This document shows positions 63,937 to 64,000 of a stretch of 64,000 nucleotides of DNA, in pieces (the stretch's first letter is position 1; every line of letters starts with the position of its first letter). The stretch is taken from the NCBI RefSeq assembly GCF_002259645.1, contig NZ_MWWV01000003.1:186001-250000 (forward strand). Direction: 5' to 3'. This DNA comes from Bifidobacterium tissieri (GTDB taxonomy: Bacteria > Actinomycetota > Actinomycetes > Actinomycetales > Bifidobacteriaceae). A program made the translations under genes and the position numbers. A model generated the notes under the pieces. That model was not told the origin of the DNA. It searched no databases and saw only the letters and a program-made list of their open reading frames with translations.

Positions 63937-64000
63937 GTGGGATTCGCACCATTCAACACGCCATACGACTGGTCTCGACTGTCCGCGGCCAAAGCCGTGG
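63937..64000 (+). CDS. dapC: succinyldiaminopimelate aminotransferase, 5' end only
   Basis: Only the first 21 codons fall in the window. GTG at 63937 follows ACGGAGAAG; the protein begins MGFAPFNTPYDWSRLSAAK, which agrees with the start of actinobacterial DapC next to fdxA. The enzyme works in lysine and diaminopimelate synthesis. Assignment rests on these residues and on context. Confidence 0.6.
   Translation, partial: MGFAPFNTPYDWSRLSAAKAV

Overview
The window looks like a chromosomal segment of a Bifidobacterium. The coding DNA is GC-rich and actinobacterial. groES stands alone without groEL behind a CIRCE element, and the core neighbours (rplJ-rplL, rpmG-murB, fdxA-dapC) fit that genus. 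The genus assignment is inference from gene content and sequence style, not from a database search.

Left part (about 1-38,900) is an accessory glycan and uronate utilisation island. On the minus strand, a polytopic DUF6020-like membrane protein and a LacI regulator lead to an organic-acid permease and a TIM-barrel sugar isomerase/epimerase, with three copies of a putative operator at the permease promoter. On the plus strand come KDG kinase and KDPG aldolase, then repeated pairs of sugar porters and glycoside hydrolases: GPH symporter + small unknown protein; GH31 + MFS porter + esterase; GH79 + GPH; GPH + GH31; GH2 (beta-galactosidase-like); GPH + GH2 beta-glucuronidase (uidA). Four further LacI regulators, paralogous to each other, a MATE exporter and a YddG-like exporter are interspersed. 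The likely logic is import of uronic-acid-containing oligosaccharides, intracellular release of glucuronate and neutral sugars, and feeding of 2-keto-3-deoxygluconate into pyruvate + glyceraldehyde-3-phosphate. The steps from glucuronate to KDG (uxaC, uxuB, uxuA) are not in this window.

Right part (about 39,000-64,000) is mostly conserved core: rplJ-rplL with an attenuator-type leader; an FHA protein followed by a large protein that looks like an SF1 helicase-nuclease with its catalytic motifs worn away; small zinc-ribbon and SAF-domain genes; 5-formyl-THF cyclo-ligase; a GNAT acetyltransferase; groES; a lipoprotein; a Cys/Met-metabolism PLP enzyme broken by one in-frame TGA; MoxR ATPase with a DUF58-transglutaminase fusion; a small HTH protein; three tRNAs (Tyr, Thr, Met) and rpmG; murB; an APC amino-acid permease; fdxA and the first codons of dapC.

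The island is rich in non-coding structure. Every gap checked inside its multi-gene units holds a hairpin. A direct repeat GGAAA-N5-GGAAA (10-bp period) recurs upstream of several units. Three LacI proteins carry simple-sequence insertions or tails. A perfect LacI-type palindrome overlaps a promoter that would drive a non-coding transcript of about 200 nt. No insertion sequence, prophage or CRISPR array was seen.
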